Of a stretch of DNA of 64,000 nucleotides, positions 28,684 to 38,851 are shown in pieces; the first letter of the stretch is position 1, and every line of letters starts with the position of its first letter. Below the pieces are notes generated by a model, which was not told the origin of the DNA, ran no database searches, and saw nothing but the letters and a program-made list of their open reading frames with translations. Both the position numbers and the translations under genes were made by a program. Source of the DNA: Rhizobium sp. AC27/96. GTDB lineage: Bacteria > Pseudomonadota > Alphaproteobacteria > Rhizobiales > Rhizobiaceae. The stretch spans positions 1 to 64,000 of the forward strand of contig NZ_LXKN01000010.1 of assembly GCF_001692325.1 (NCBI RefSeq), in the 5' to 3' direction.

Positions 28684-29166
28684 ATGCGAATAGGTCTTTT
28701 TGCGGTGGGGCGGTTGAAAACCGGCCCTGAAAAGGACCTTGCGGCCCGCTATCTCGACCGCTTTGCCAAAGCCGGGCCGGCTATCGGCCTGGAACTGGCC
28801 CGCATGACCGAAGTTGCCGAAAGCCGCGCATCCAACGGCGAGACCCGCAAGCGTGAAGAAGCCGGACTGCTGCAAAAGACGCATCCGGAAGGCGGCGTCC
28901 TCATCCTTCTCGACGAACGTGGCAAGGCTCTGGACAGCGAAGCCTTTGCCGCCATGCTTGGCACATTCCGCGATCAGGGCAAGCGCGACCTGACGATCGC
29001 CATCGGCGGTGCTGACGGCCTCGACCCGTCCCTTTACGACAAAGCCGACATGACCATATGCCTCGGCAAATTGACCTGGCCGCACCAGCTCGTGCGCATT
29101 CTCATCGCCGAACAGCTCTATCGCGCCGTCACCATCCTGTCCGGGCACCCCTACCACCGGGTGTGA
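28684..29166 (+). CDS. rlmH: 23S rRNA pseudouridine-1915 N3-methyltransferase RlmH
   Basis: The 160-residue SPOUT methyltransferase begins MRIGLFAVGRLKTGPEKDL and shows the SAM-knot region LTIAIGGADGLDPSLYDKAD and the C-terminal HQLVRILIAEQLYRAVTILSG-type end with GHPYHRV. It modifies 70S ribosomes at helix 69. ATG 28684 has GGAGCGGGA just before it. Length is the family norm. Confidence 0.96.
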   Translation: MRIGLFAVGRLKTGPEKDLAARYLDRFAKAGPAIGLELARMTEVAESRASNGETRKREEAGLLQKTHPEGGVLILLDERGKALDSEAFAAMLGTFRDQGKRDLTIAIGGADGLDPSLYDKADMTICLGKLTWPHQLVRILIAEQLYRAVTILSGHPYHRV

Positions 29167-29245
29167 ATTTATACGACCAGCCGAGAGGCTCGCGGAGACG
29201 AATATTCTCCCTCCAACCAAACGAATATTCGTGCACTTTTGGCGA

Positions 29246-29464
29246 CTACCTCGGATGATTGTGGCTGATTACTTTCTTTGTATTTTTGCAGACAGAACAA
29301 ACGCCAACTCGACGATTGAAAGCCTGATAATGACTGAGCTCGCGAGTCTTATGATTGGCGTGTTGTCGAATTGACAAGTTCAGCTCTCGCGTAATGCAGT
29401 CATCACAAATCGGCTGCGACGATTTCATCTTTATGAGATCACTTACCTTTTCCAGTACGGTCAT
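29246..29464 (-). CDS. Small Cys4 putative zinc-ribbon protein
   Basis: The 72-residue protein carries two Cys pairs, ICDDCI (C20, C23) and VCSVCKNTKKVISH (C56, C59), separated by about 32 mostly helical residues (LSIRQHANHKTRELSHYQAF). This CDDC...RQ...C..C...K.V pattern recurs in small bacterial proteins that look like a zinc ribbon around a helix-turn-helix. AGGGA lies 6 bases before the ATG. The gene is much richer in A+T than its neighbours, which suggests recent acquisition. Function is unknown; DNA binding is an inference. Confidence 0.65.
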   Translation of the reverse strand: MTVLEKVSDLIKMKSSQPICDDCITRELNLSIRQHANHKTRELSHYQAFNRRVGVCSVCKNTKKVISHNHPR

Positions 29465-29714
29465 GATTTCCCTACATTATTTTGATGCGCACATGAACTT
29501 TAATATTATAATATTCTTATTCACTCAATCGATAGCCAGCGTGAACTCGAAGCCAAGCCCAAAAACAGTTTGGCTTCCTGGCTTTTTGCGTTAACGAAAC
29601 GCTCACACAGGCGTGTTTTGATTCCCGCCTTAAAAATGATGATGCTTCCCAGGTGATCGCGGCAAATCGGCTTGTTTTCACGCGATCTGAAGGGACCAGG
29701 CCCGAACCGACTGG

Positions 29715-31160
29715 ATGAGAAAACCCTCGCCCATGCTTTCCCGCCTTCTGCTGCCAGCCTTGGCGGCGTGCCTTGGCGTGGGCGTCTATGTGGCAGTCCC
29801 TTTTTCGGCGACGGACGTGGCGCAGGCGCAGGAGGCCGACAGCGTCGCCCCGACAGCCCCTGACGATAGGGCGCCAGCGACATCGGCTCAACAGCCACCC
29901 GACCCGGCCGCCGAGCTCGCCCGCAAGCGCGACGAAACCCGCGCCGAACTCGAAACGCTGTCGAAGACGATCAACCTTTCCTCCGACAAGACCAAAGAGC
30001 TGGAAGACAGCATCGCCGCGCTCGACAAGAGCAGCGCCAGCCTGCGCCAGGCGCTGATCGACAGCGCCGCCCGCCGCAAGGATCTGGACCGCAAGATCCA
30101 GCAGAGCGAAAAGACGCTGACGGATCTCGCCGTCAAGGAAGACAAGATCCGCGCCTCCCTGCATGATCGCCGCGCTTTGCTCGCCGAGGTTCTCGGGGCA
30201 TTGGAACGCATGGGCCGCAATCCGCCGCCGGCGCTGCTGGTGACGCCGGATGACGCGCTCGCCTCGGTGCGCAGCGCCATCCTGCTCGGGGCCGTCGTGC
30301 CCGGGATGCGCAAGGAGACGGACAAGCTCATTGCCGACCTGACGGATCTGAGCAAGCTGCATGCCGATGCCGCCGCCGAAAAGGCGAGCCTCACCACCAC
30401 CATGACCAACAGCATGGAGGAAGAGCGGCGCATGGACCTGCTGGTCGCCGAGAACGACAAGCACAGCAAGGAAAATGCCACCCAGCTCGAGGCTGAGCGC
30501 AAGCGCGCCGAGGAACTGGCGGGCCAGGCAACCAGCCTGGAAGGCCTCGTCGCTTCGCTGGAAAGCCAGATCGGTTCGGTCCGCGATGCCGCCGCTGCCG
30601 CGCGTGCGGCAGAGGCCCGCAGGGGGCAGCTGACCGACCAGCAGCGCGAGCAGGCAAAGGCCCTTGCCGAGAACGGCGTGCCCGATAAAAACCGCATTAC
30701 GCCCGCATATGCCTTCTCCGACCTTAAACAGAAGTTGGAGCTGCCTGTGGCGGGCGATATTCTCCGCCAGTTCGGCGACGACGACGGCACCGGCCACACG
30801 GCAATGGGATTGACCGTTGCAACGGGTCCGGATGCGCTCGTCACGGCTCCCGCCGATGGCACGGTTGTCTACGCCGGCGCGTTTCGCAGCTACGGCCAGA
30901 TGATCATCCTGGACACGGGCGACGGCTACCACATGGTGCTGTCGGGAATGGACGCGATAAAGACGCGTCCGGGCAGATTTGTCTTCGCCGGCGAGCCGCT
31001 GGCCACGATGGGCCAAAAAAGAGTCGCGAGCGCGACCGCATTGGCGCTGGAAACGGATCGGCCAACGCTTTACATTGAATTCCGAAAAGATGGAAAGCCG
31101 GTCGATTCTCGACCCTGGTGGACCTCTAAAGACACTGGAAAGGCACGCAATGATACGTAG
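29715..31160 (+). CDS. EnvC-like murein hydrolase activator
   Basis: The 481-residue protein has a signal sequence (about 1-38), a long coiled-coil region (about 65-150 and 220-310) and a C-terminal LytM/M23 domain (about 345-460). In that domain the zinc-binding residues are degenerate: the HxxxD motif reads HTAMGLT, and the HxH end reads YHMVLSG. It is therefore probably an activator of amidases, like EnvC, and not an endopeptidase. It acts at septal peptidoglycan. Start may be ATG 29715 or 29733. The ctpA start overlaps its end. Confidence 0.88.
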   Translation: MRKPSPMLSRLLLPALAACLGVGVYVAVPFSATDVAQAQEADSVAPTAPDDRAPATSAQQPPDPAAELARKRDETRAELETLSKTINLSSDKTKELEDSIAALDKSSASLRQALIDSAARRKDLDRKIQQSEKTLTDLAVKEDKIRASLHDRRALLAEVLGALERMGRNPPPALLVTPDDALASVRSAILLGAVVPGMRKETDKLIADLTDLSKLHADAAAEKASLTTTMTNSMEEERRMDLLVAENDKHSKENATQLEAERKRAEELAGQATSLEGLVASLESQIGSVRDAAAAARAAEARRGQLTDQQREQAKALAENGVPDKNRITPAYAFSDLKQKLELPVAGDILRQFGDDDGTGHTAMGLTVATGPDALVTAPADGTVVYAGAFRSYGQMIILDTGDGYHMVLSGMDAIKTRPGRFVFAGEPLATMGQKRVASATALALETDRPTLYIEFRKDGKPVDSRPWWTSKDTGKARNDT

Positions 31161-32478
31161 GGCTTCTCTTGTTCTCGTTGGCGCATTGATGGGTGCGACC
31201 GCGATGGGCGTTATCTACTCGGCGGTGGCGCCGGCGGAAGCCGCGGGTACTTCCACTTACAAGGAGTTGTCGATTTTCGGCGATGTCTTTGAACGCGTGC
31301 GCGCCCAGTATGTGACGCCGCCACAGGAAGACAAGCTGATCGAAGCCGCCATCAACGGCATGCTGACCTCGCTTGACCCGCATTCGAGCTATATGAATGC
31401 CAAGGATGCGGAAGACATGCGCACCCAGACCAAGGGTGAATTCGGCGGTCTCGGCATCGAAGTCACGATGGACAACGATCTCGTCAAGGTCATCACGCCG
31501 ATCGACGACACGCCTGCTGCCAAGGCCGGCGTTCTTGCCGGCGACTATATCACTGCCATCGACGGCCAGTCCGTACGTGGCCTGAAGCTGGAAGACGCCG
31601 TCGAGAAGATGCGCGGCCCGGTCAAGACGCCGATCAAGCTGACGCTGCTGCGCAAGGGCGCCGACAAGCCGATCGAGCTCACCATCGTTCGTGACGTGAT
31701 CGCGGTTGCCGCCATCAAGTCCCGCGAGGAAGGCGGCGATGTCGGCTATATCCGCATCATCTCCTTCACCGAAAAGACCACGCCTGATCTTGAAGCCGCG
31801 ATCGCCAAGATCAAGAAGGATATCCCGGCCGACAAGCTGAAGGGCTATGTCTTCGACCTGCGCCTCAACCCGGGCGGCCTGCTCGACCAGGCGATCAACG
31901 TTGCCGACGATGTGCTTGAGCGCGGCGAAATCGTGTCGACCCGTGGCCGCAACCCGGATGAGACCCGCCGCTTCAACGCCACTCCGGGCGACCTGACGGA
32001 TGGCAAGCCGATCATCGTGCTCATCAATGGCGGTTCGGCTTCGGCTTCGGAAATCGTCGCGGGCGCCCTGCAGGATCTGCGTCGCGCCACCGTGCTCGGC
32101 ACCCAGTCCTTCGGCAAGGGCTCGGTCCAGACGATCATACCGCTGGGTGACGGCAATGGCGCGCTCCGCCTGACGACGGCGCTCTATTACACGCCGTCGG
32201 GCCGCTCGATCCAGGGCATCGGCATTACGCCTGACGTCAAGGTCGACCAGCCGCTGCCGGATGACCTGAAGGGCAAGCTGACGACTGAGGGCGAATCCAG
32301 CCTTCCGGGCCACATCAAGGGCCAGAGCGAAACCGACAAGGGCTCCGGCTCCTCGGCCTACGTGCCGCCGGATCCGAAGGACGACATCCAGCTCAACTAC
32401 GCGCTCGACTTGCTGCGCGGCGCCAAGACGGATCCGTCCTTCCCGCCAAACCCGGAAAAAGCGGTTTCCTCCAAGTAA
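31150..32478 (+). CDS. ctpA: Carboxy-terminal processing protease CtpA
   Basis: The 442-residue protein has a signal segment (about 1-33), a PDZ domain (about 85-170, GGLGIEVTMDNDLVKVITPIDDTPA) and an S41 peptidase domain with the SASASE serine motif (NGGSASASEIVAGAL) and the lysine motif GTQSFGKGSVQ. Such proteases trim periplasmic cell-wall enzymes and lipoproteins. ATG 31150 overlaps the end of the envC-like gene by 11 bp. A strong terminator follows. Confidence 0.96.
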   Translation: MIRRASLVLVGALMGATAMGVIYSAVAPAEAAGTSTYKELSIFGDVFERVRAQYVTPPQEDKLIEAAINGMLTSLDPHSSYMNAKDAEDMRTQTKGEFGGLGIEVTMDNDLVKVITPIDDTPAAKAGVLAGDYITAIDGQSVRGLKLEDAVEKMRGPVKTPIKLTLLRKGADKPIELTIVRDVIAVAAIKSREEGGDVGYIRIISFTEKTTPDLEAAIAKIKKDIPADKLKGYVFDLRLNPGGLLDQAINVADDVLERGEIVSTRGRNPDETRRFNATPGDLTDGKPIIVLINGGSASASEIVAGALQDLRRATVLGTQSFGKGSVQTIIPLGDGNGALRLTTALYYTPSGRSIQGIGITPDVKVDQPLPDDLKGKLTTEGESSLPGHIKGQSETDKGSGSSAYVPPDPKDDIQLNYALDLLRGAKTDPSFPPNPEKAVSSK

Positions 32479-32485
32479 GGAAATG

Positions 32486-32515
32486 GCGCCGGGCTGGAAA
32501 CAGACCCGGCGCTTT
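32486..32515 (+). terminator. Rho-independent terminator after ctpA
   Basis: GCGCCGGG (32486-32493) pairs with CCCGGCGC (32505-32512) followed by TTT. A second hairpin, GCGGGAC/GTCCCGC with TTTCC, lies at 32527-32554. Confidence 0.85.
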
Positions 32516-32682
32516 CAATAGGGGGAGCGGGACAGGAATTATCGTCCCGCTTTCCTCGGCCGAATGAATGCGGCCTTGTTCGAAACCTGTTTCGTCAGTT
32601 TTGACAGTTTAAGTCTGCGCTATCTTTTTCGCTTCGATGAGAGCGGGATGCCTGGAGCCAGCACAGTTTCCCGCTTGGGTGG

Positions 32683-33876
32683 ATGAGAACTTTGGGAACG
32701 GATTTGCATGCACCGCTGGGACAGAACCGCAGGCCCGGCCGCCAGCGGAGACTTCCGCCTTTCGGGCGCATTCTTGGTGGCCTCTGCCTGATCGCGATCG
32801 CCGGCTTTTCCCTCTATTCGGCGCTGTTGCGCGACGACCTCAGGAAAACCCAACCGACCGAAACGGCGAAGAAGGAAGACCCTGCCCCGCCGGACGAGAC
32901 GAAGCCGACGGCAAGCAGCCAGGGGGGCCTGACACAGGTCGATCCGCAATCAGGCGCCAACACCTCACGTGTGGTCACCGATGACGGTTCCGTCGTCACC
33001 ATGTTCAGCCCGAGCAATCGCGACGGCAATGGGCCTGTCCTGATCAATGCCAATCAGGTCGGCCAGGATCCCCGCATGGCGGCAACGCCGAACGACAGCC
33101 TGCTCGAGGATTCGCCCTTCGGCAAATTGCCGATCACCGGGCCGAACGGCCTGAGGCCGATGGATCAATATGCCAGACCCTGGTCCGGCGCCCGCGGCAC
33201 CCGCATCGCCATCGTCGTCAGCGGTCTCGGCCTCAGTCAGACCGGCACGCAGCGCGCCATCGAGAAGCTTCCGGAAGAGATAACGCTTGCCTTCGCAGCC
33301 AGCGGCAACAGCCTGCAGCGCTGGATGCAGGATGCGCGTCGCGGCGGCCACGAAATCTTGATTCAGGTTCCGTTTGAACCCTTCGACTATCCGGGCAACA
33401 ATCCCGGTCCCGACACGCTTCTGACCTCGCTATCCGCCGCCAGGAATATCGACAACCTGCACAAGGCGATGGGCAAGATCACCAATTATACCGGCGTCAT
33501 GAACTATCTCGGCGGCCGGTTCCTGTCGAATGCCGGCGCCATGGAGCCGGTGTTGCGTGATGTCGGCAAGCGCGGCCTGCTTTTCCTCGATGACGGTTCG
33601 TCAGCCCAATCCAAGTCCGGAACCCTCGCCAAGACGCTGGAAGTGCCGCATGCCTTTGCTGATGTGCAGCTTGATGGAGAATTGCAGCAGGATGCCATCC
33701 TGAAGAAGCTCGACGAGCTAGAGCGCATTGCCCGCCGCAATGGCTCGGCAATCGGAGTTGCCTCCGCCTTCGACGAAAGCGTCGACGCCATCAGCAAATG
33801 GAGCGAGGAAGCCGCCATGCGCGGCATCGAAATCGTCGCGGTCTCGGCGCTGGCCGAAGACCCCAAGCATCCATGA
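32683..33876 (+). CDS. Divergent polysaccharide deacetylase family protein
   Basis: The 397-residue protein has a cytoplasmic N-terminus (1-27), one membrane anchor (about 28-47), a disordered Pro/Lys/Glu-rich linker (about 50-130) and a divergent polysaccharide-deacetylase domain (about 165-395): [39 protein letters not shown] and [18 protein letters not shown]. It is always found near ctpA and envC-like genes in rhizobia, so a cell-envelope role is likely. The expected metal-binding triad of classic NodB-type enzymes is altered. rppH follows after 16 bp. Confidence 0.88.
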   Translation: MRTLGTDLHAPLGQNRRPGRQRRLPPFGRILGGLCLIAIAGFSLYSALLRDDLRKTQPTETAKKEDPAPPDETKPTASSQGGLTQVDPQSGANTSRVVTDDGSVVTMFSPSNRDGNGPVLINANQVGQDPRMAATPNDSLLEDSPFGKLPITGPNGLRPMDQYARPWSGARGTRIAIVVSGLGLSQTGTQRAIEKLPEEITLAFAASGNSLQRWMQDARRGGHEILIQVPFEPFDYPGNNPGPDTLLTSLSAARNIDNLHKAMGKITNYTGVMNYLGGRFLSNAGAMEPVLRDVGKRGLLFLDDGSSAQSKSGTLAKTLEVPHAFADVQLDGELQQDAILKKLDELERIARRNGSAIGVASAFDESVDAISKWSEEAAMRGIEIVAVSALAEDPKHP

Positions 33877-33892
33877 TCCCCTGGAGAAGAAG

Positions 33893-34432
33893 ATGAGCAA
33901 GCCCCACGCGCCCGTGCGAGCCGAAGACCTGCCCTACCGTCCCTGCGTCGGCATCATGGTGCTGAACCGCGATGGCCTCGTTTGGGCCGGCAAACGCATT
34001 CCGATCGGCAATTCCGAATATGACGGCTCGCCGCAGCTCTGGCAAATGCCGCAGGGTGGCATTGATGAGGGCGAGGACCCGCTGAAAGCCGCCTATCGCG
34101 AGCTCTATGAGGAGACGGGCATGAAAACCGTGACCCTACTGGCGGAAGCAAAGGACTGGATCAACTACGACCTGCCGCCGCAGCTGATCGGCATCGGCCT
34201 CAAGGGGAAATACCGCGGCCAGACGCAGCGCTGGTTTGCCTTCCGCTTTGACGGCGACGAGAGCGAAATCGCCATCAACCCGCCGCCGGGCGGCCATGAG
34301 CCGGAATTCGATGCCTGGGAATGGAAGCCTATGGCAGTGCTGCCCGAGCTGATCGTCGCCTTCAAGCGGCCGGTCTACGAAAAGGTCGTTGCCGAGTTCG
34401 AGCATCTCGCCGGCCTGAAGGCCGAGGATTAA
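33893..34432 (+). CDS. rppH: RNA pyrophosphohydrolase
   Basis: The 179-residue Nudix enzyme has its Nudix box at 55-77 ([20 protein letters not shown], with the full set of glutamates). It opens with [21 protein letters not shown] and contains [17 protein letters not shown], typical of RppH, which removes pyrophosphate from mRNA 5' ends. GAGAAGA precedes the ATG. It is probably co-transcribed with the deacetylase gene. Confidence 0.95.
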   Translation: MSKPHAPVRAEDLPYRPCVGIMVLNRDGLVWAGKRIPIGNSEYDGSPQLWQMPQGGIDEGEDPLKAAYRELYEETGMKTVTLLAEAKDWINYDLPPQLIGIGLKGKYRGQTQRWFAFRFDGDESEIAINPPPGGHEPEFDAWEWKPMAVLPELIVAFKRPVYEKVVAEFEHLAGLKAED

Positions 34433-34477
34433 ACGAGGAAATCCGGCCACCGACAGGTGGCCGGATCCATATAACGA

Positions 34478-34963
34478 TTATTCTGCGGAATCGGCAGAAT
34501 CGGCGTTGAGCTGGCCGTATTTGGCTTCGCCGATCTTTCCGAGCAGCTCCAGCTGAGTTTCCAGGAAGTCGATATGACCTTCCTCGTCGATCAGCAGCTG
34601 TTCGAACAGCTTCATCGACACATAGTCGCCGGCATCATGACAGATGTCGCGGGACTTCTTGTAGGCCGTGCGGGCGTCATATTCGCCGGCAAGATCTGCC
34701 TCCAGCACTTCCTTGACATTCTGGCCGATACGCAGAGGCGCAAGCGTCTGCAGGTTCGGATGTCCTTCTAGGAAAATGATGCGGGCTACGAGACGGTCGG
34801 CGTGCTGCATCTCTTCGATGGACTCAGCGCGTTCCTTCTTGGCGAGCTTAGTATAGCCCCAATCCTCGAGAAGCCGGTAGTGAACCCAATATTGATTGAC
34901 TGCGCCAAGCTCGAGAAACAGCGCCTCGTTAAGCCGCTCGATGACTTTTTTGTCGCCTTTCAA
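34478..34963 (-). CDS. bfr: Bacterioferritin
   Basis: With the TTG start at 34963 the protein is 161 residues and its key positions fall in register with the classic family: E18, E51 and H54 at the ferroxidase centre and M52 as haem ligand. AGGAG lies 8 bases before this TTG, whereas the ATG at 34987 has no such site. It stores iron as a 24-mer. The coding start lies inside bfd (35 bp overlap), so translation of the two is coupled. Confidence 0.95.
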   Translation of the reverse strand: MKGDKKVIERLNEALFLELGAVNQYWVHYRLLEDWGYTKLAKKERAESIEEMQHADRLVARIIFLEGHPNLQTLAPLRIGQNVKEVLEADLAGEYDARTAYKKSRDICHDAGDYVSMKLFEQLLIDEEGHIDFLETQLELLGKIGEAKYGQLNADSADSAE

Positions 34964-35240
34964 TGTCCGCTCTCCTGTTGTCTTCATGAAATTTTTTCAG
35001 GCGGGACATGAAATCAAATATTTCGGCTTCCGTCGAGTGGCGACGGGCATGATAATCTTCGGTTGTCTGTATAATGATATCAACGACATTCGGGAAACAG
35101 CCGCAGCAACGGCCGCGCTTTTCCATGGCGTGATAGACCTTGGCGGGGACGATGAGCTGCCAACAGTCCTGATCCAGGAACTCGTTGATGACGTCCCGGA
35201 TTTCCTTGTCGGTGATATAATTACAGCTACAAACCAGCAT
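34929..35240 (-). CDS. bfd: Bacterioferritin-associated ferredoxin
   Basis: The 103-residue protein has the BFD [2Fe-2S] pattern CSC (C4, C6) and CCGC (C45-C48) with EIRDVI between. Bfd delivers electrons to release iron from bacterioferritin. The N-terminal 65 residues are the usual domain; the tail (about 70-103) is an added, charged helix, and its coding region runs into bfr. bfd is upstream of bfr on the minus strand. An element of CTTGAC type lies about 70 bp upstream, but I cannot assign iron-regulator boxes. Confidence 0.93.
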   Translation of the reverse strand: MLVCSCNYITDKEIRDVINEFLDQDCWQLIVPAKVYHAMEKRGRCCGCFPNVVDIIIQTTEDYHARRHSTEAEIFDFMSRLKKFHEDNRRADIERRQKSHRAA

Positions 35241-35380
35241 TCTTCGCTCAGTCCGTCAAACATGACATCTGCTGTCTTGTTATCTGCTAAAGAAGACGCT
35301 CTTTGTCAAGAAAGAAACGACTCATTTTTATCGGCGGGCGAAGCGGGCGGCACAGCCATGCCGCCGCAAAGCCCTGGATC

Positions 35381-38300
35381 TCAATGGAAATTGCGGCCTC
35401 TGGGCATGACATTTGCCGTTTCGGCGATATCGCTGCGTCCTTCCGTCGCTGGACCGGTATTGCGCGTCAGCAGATCCGCTGAGACGTGCCTCTTCCTTTG
35501 CCTGTGATCCATGGTCGGCCGCAGCACCTCGTCCGCCCGGTCGCTGACGCCGAAACGCCGCGCCTCACGTTGCAGGATACCCAGCGCCGAGGTCATGTCT
35601 TCGATGTAGTCGACCACCACATGAATGACGCCGCTTTCGCTCTGCAGACGGCCGCGAATCTTGACCAGCCGCGCGCCCATGACGATGGCGCGATATTTGT
35701 CGAATATTTTCGGCCAGACGATCGCATTGGAGACGCCGGTCTCGTCCTCCAGCGTCATGAAGATCACTCCGTTGGCCGAACCCGGCCGTTGGCGCACCAG
35801 CACCAGACCCGCGATCGTTACCATCCGTCCATTCGCCACATTGGGCAAATCCCGGTTCGGCACGATACCGATATTGGCGAAATCGGCGCGCAGGAACGAA
35901 ACCGGATGGGCCTTCAGGGATAGCGACAGATAACGATAATCCTCGATGACCTGCTCACCAGGCAGCATCTCGGGCAGGGTAACGGCCGGCTCGACCTGCA
36001 AGTCTGCGTGATTGCCGAGATCGAACAGGGGAAGCTTTTCGGCAGCACTGCCGGCATCGAGCGCCCGCACCGCCCAGAGCGCCTCACGCCGGCTCAAACC
36101 CATGGAGCCGAAGGCATCGGCATCCGCCAGTCGCTCGATCTGCGACTTGCCAAGCCCGGAACGCAGCCAGAGATCGCGCACGGATTGATAACCGTCGCCC
36201 CGGCGCGCGACCAACTGCTCCATTTCATCTCCAGACAGGCCTTTGACCTGCCGGAAACCGAGACGGACGGCACGGCTCGTCCTGATATCGTCTCGCATCG
36301 TCGCATGGCGCGGCTCGATCGCGTTCTTGTCGAAGCGCGCTTCCTCCAGCAGGCAATCCCACTGGGAATGATTGACATCCACCGGCCGCACCTCGACGCC
36401 ATGCTCGCGCGCATCGCGCACCAGCTGCGCCGGCGCATAAAAGCCCATCGGCTGGGCGTTGAGGATCGCCGCACAGAAGACATCGGGATAGTAGGTCTTC
36501 AGCCAGGAGGAGGCATAGACGAGAAGAGCAAAGGACGCCGCGTGGCTTTCAGGGAAGCCGTATTCGCCGAAACCTTCAATCTGGCTGAAACAGCGCTCGG
36601 CAAAGTCTTGAGGGTAACCGTTCGCAACCATGCCTGAAACCATGTCCTGCTTGAATTCGTCCACCTTTCCCGTACGTTTGAACGTCGCCATGGATCGGCG
36701 TAGCCGATCGGCCTTGGCGGGCGAAAATCCAGCCGCAGTAATGGCGATCTGCATCGCCTGTTCCTGAAATAGAGGCACTCCCAACGTTCTTTCTAGGACC
36801 GCTTTCAATTCCGGACGGTGGTATTCGATCGGTCGATTCTGAAGAACGTCATCCCGTCGTTTGAGATAGGGATGCACCATATTACCCTGGATGGGACCGG
36901 GCCGGACGATCGCCACCTCGATAACCAGATCATAGAATCTGCGGGGTTTAAGACGCGGCAACATGCTCATCTGCGCCCGGCTTTCGATCTGGAAGACGCC
37001 GATCGTATCGGCGCGGCAAATCATGTCATAGACCGGTACGCGGTCGGGATATTCGCCACTCCCGAGATCGGCAAGTTCCTTCTTCACGTCGTAATGCAGC
37101 AGCAGCAGGTCGAAGGCCTTGGCGAGACAGGTCAGCATGCCGAGCGCCAGCACGTCGATCTTCAATATATTGAGATTGTCGAGATCGTCCTTGTTCCATT
37201 CGATCATGTAGCGATCGTCCATCGCCGTATGCATGATCGGCACCACTTCATCCAGCCGATCCCGCGTAATGACGAAGCCGCCGACATGCTGCGTCAGATG
37301 CCGAGGAAACCCCATCAGTGTAGAGGCATAGGACAGCACGTTCTTGGTCGTCTTGTCGGTGAGATCGAGGCCGGCGAGCTTTGCTTCCCGATCGGACAGC
37401 TCCTCGGTCGACCAGCCCCAGACGCCGCTCGCAAGGGCAGACTGCACATCCTCCGACATGCCGAAGGCTTTCGCCACTTCGCGGCCGGCCGAGCGTGCTC
37501 GGTAACTGGTGACCGCCGCCGTCAGCCCCGCATGCTCCTTATAGTAATGCCTGTAGATGAACTGGATAACCTCTTCGCGCTTCTCATGCTCGAAATCGAC
37601 ATCGATATCCGGTGGCTCCTCGCGTTCCGTGGAGATGAAGCGCTCGAACAAGAGGGTCGTGATTTCCGGATTGACTTCGGTAATCCGGAGACAATAACAG
37701 ACCGTCGAATTGGCGGCAGAACCGCGCCCCTGGCACAGGATATTCTGACTGCGGGCATATTCCATGATGCGATGCACCGTCAGGAAATAGGGCTCATATT
37801 GCCGCTCTCGAATAAGAACGAGCTCATGATCGATCTGTTTGGCGACCTTTTCGGGGATTCCATTGGGATAGCGCCAGTTCGCACCCTCCCGCGTCAACCG
37901 CTCCAGCGTTTCCGAAACGGTCTCTCCCTCAGTGCTTTCATCGGGATAATTATGCTTCAGCTCGTCCAGCGAAAAAGAAAGCCGGCTAAAGAACTTCTGC
38001 GTATTGGCGAGGGCCTTCGGATAATCCTTGAAGAGGCGACCCATCTCGGCAGCATCCTTCAAATAACGTTCGGCATTCGCCGCCAGCTTGAAGCCGGCCT
38101 CGGCGATCGGGACATGCTCGCGGATCGAAACGACAATATCGGCAAGCGGCTTGCGTTCGGTTGCGTGGTAGAGCGGCTGGTTGCTGGCGATCAGCCGCAC
38201 GCCGTTTCGAATCGCGATGATGGAGAGCGTGGCAAAAACCAGCCGGTCCCGACCGTCATAGGCCGGCGACAGGACCATATGAAACTTCCTGCCAAAGCGC

Positions 38301-38851
38301 ATCCATAGCCGCTTGAGGCATTGTTCCAGCCTTGCCTGGCCTTCCGTCGTCTCCACGCTGTCAGCATCGGGAACGAGCGCCAGCATCATCTCGTCGCCCC
38401 ATTCCATGAGGTCGCTTTCGTTGAGGATGCAAACGCCCTTTTCACCGCGCAGATTGCCCGCGCTCAACAGACGACAAAGATGGGCCCAGCCCTTGCGGTT
38501 CTGCGGATAGGCAAGAATGTCGGGCGTGCCGTCCGAAAAGACCAGGCGGGCGCCGGGCTGGAAAGGGACCGGCTTCAGGAGCGGCTTTTCGGGCTTTCCT
38601 TTGGCTCGACGTTCAATGTTTTCCTCGGGGGTCCTCTTATATTCCTCCCAGAGAACCTTGGTATGCGCATGCGCCTTGACCACGCCGGCAACCGAATTAC
38701 GATCGGCAATTCCAAATCCGGAAAGCTTAAGAAGAGCAGCCTGTATCACCATCTCCTCCGGATGCGAGGCACCTTCGAGAAAGGAAAAATTCGTTCTTAC
38801 CCCAATCTCGAAGAAGGGCGCCGGTTCGTGAAAGCTCGGATGCGCGCTCAT
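35381..38851 (-). CDS. dnaE2: Error-prone DNA polymerase III alpha subunit
   Basis: The 1156-residue protein has the PHP domain at the start (about 10-300, [22 protein letters not shown]), the polymerase core with the catalytic aspartates in [31 protein letters not shown] and the [18 protein letters not shown] fingers region, then an OB domain near the end ([17 protein letters not shown]). The length and lack of the C-terminal clamp-binding extension of DnaE1 mark it as ImuC/DnaE2. ATG 38851 overlaps the imuB stop (ATGA). It is part of the SOS mutasome with ImuA and ImuB. Confidence 0.96.
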   Translation of the reverse strand: MSAHPSFHEPAPFFEIGVRTNFSFLEGASHPEEMVIQAALLKLSGFGIADRNSVAGVVKAHAHTKVLWEEYKRTPEENIERRAKGKPEKPLLKPVPFQPGARLVFSDGTPDILAYPQNRKGWAHLCRLLSAGNLRGEKGVCILNESDLMEWGDEMMLALVPDADSVETTEGQARLEQCLKRLWMRFGRKFHMVLSPAYDGRDRLVFATLSIIAIRNGVRLIASNQPLYHATERKPLADIVVSIREHVPIAEAGFKLAANAERYLKDAAEMGRLFKDYPKALANTQKFFSRLSFSLDELKHNYPDESTEGETVSETLERLTREGANWRYPNGIPEKVAKQIDHELVLIRERQYEPYFLTVHRIMEYARSQNILCQGRGSAANSTVCYCLRITEVNPEITTLLFERFISTEREEPPDIDVDFEHEKREEVIQFIYRHYYKEHAGLTAAVTSYRARSAGREVAKAFGMSEDVQSALASGVWGWSTEELSDREAKLAGLDLTDKTTKNVLSYASTLMGFPRHLTQHVGGFVITRDRLDEVVPIMHTAMDDRYMIEWNKDDLDNLNILKIDVLALGMLTCLAKAFDLLLLHYDVKKELADLGSGEYPDRVPVYDMICRADTIGVFQIESRAQMSMLPRLKPRRFYDLVIEVAIVRPGPIQGNMVHPYLKRRDDVLQNRPIEYHRPELKAVLERTLGVPLFQEQAMQIAITAAGFSPAKADRLRRSMATFKRTGKVDEFKQDMVSGMVANGYPQDFAERCFSQIEGFGEYGFPESHAASFALLVYASSWLKTYYPDVFCAAILNAQPMGFYAPAQLVRDAREHGVEVRPVDVNHSQWDCLLEEARFDKNAIEPRHATMRDDIRTSRAVRLGFRQVKGLSGDEMEQLVARRGDGYQSVRDLWLRSGLGKSQIERLADADAFGSMGLSRREALWAVRALDAGSAAEKLPLFDLGNHADLQVEPAVTLPEMLPGEQVIEDYRYLSLSLKAHPVSFLRADFANIGIVPNRDLPNVANGRMVTIAGLVLVRQRPGSANGVIFMTLEDETGVSNAIVWPKIFDKYRAIVMGARLVKIRGRLQSESGVIHVVVDYIEDMTSALGILQREARRFGVSDRADEVLRPTMDHRQRKRHVSADLLTRNTGPATEGRSDIAETANVMPRGRNFH

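Noticed and set aside
32596..32630. TTGACA followed by TATCTT before the polysaccharide deacetylase gene
   Set aside because: The spacing is only 14 bases, too short for a housekeeping promoter.
35486..38510. Several long plus-strand frames opposite dnaE2
   Set aside because: They mirror the coding bias of dnaE2, have no domain resemblance and no ribosome binding sites.
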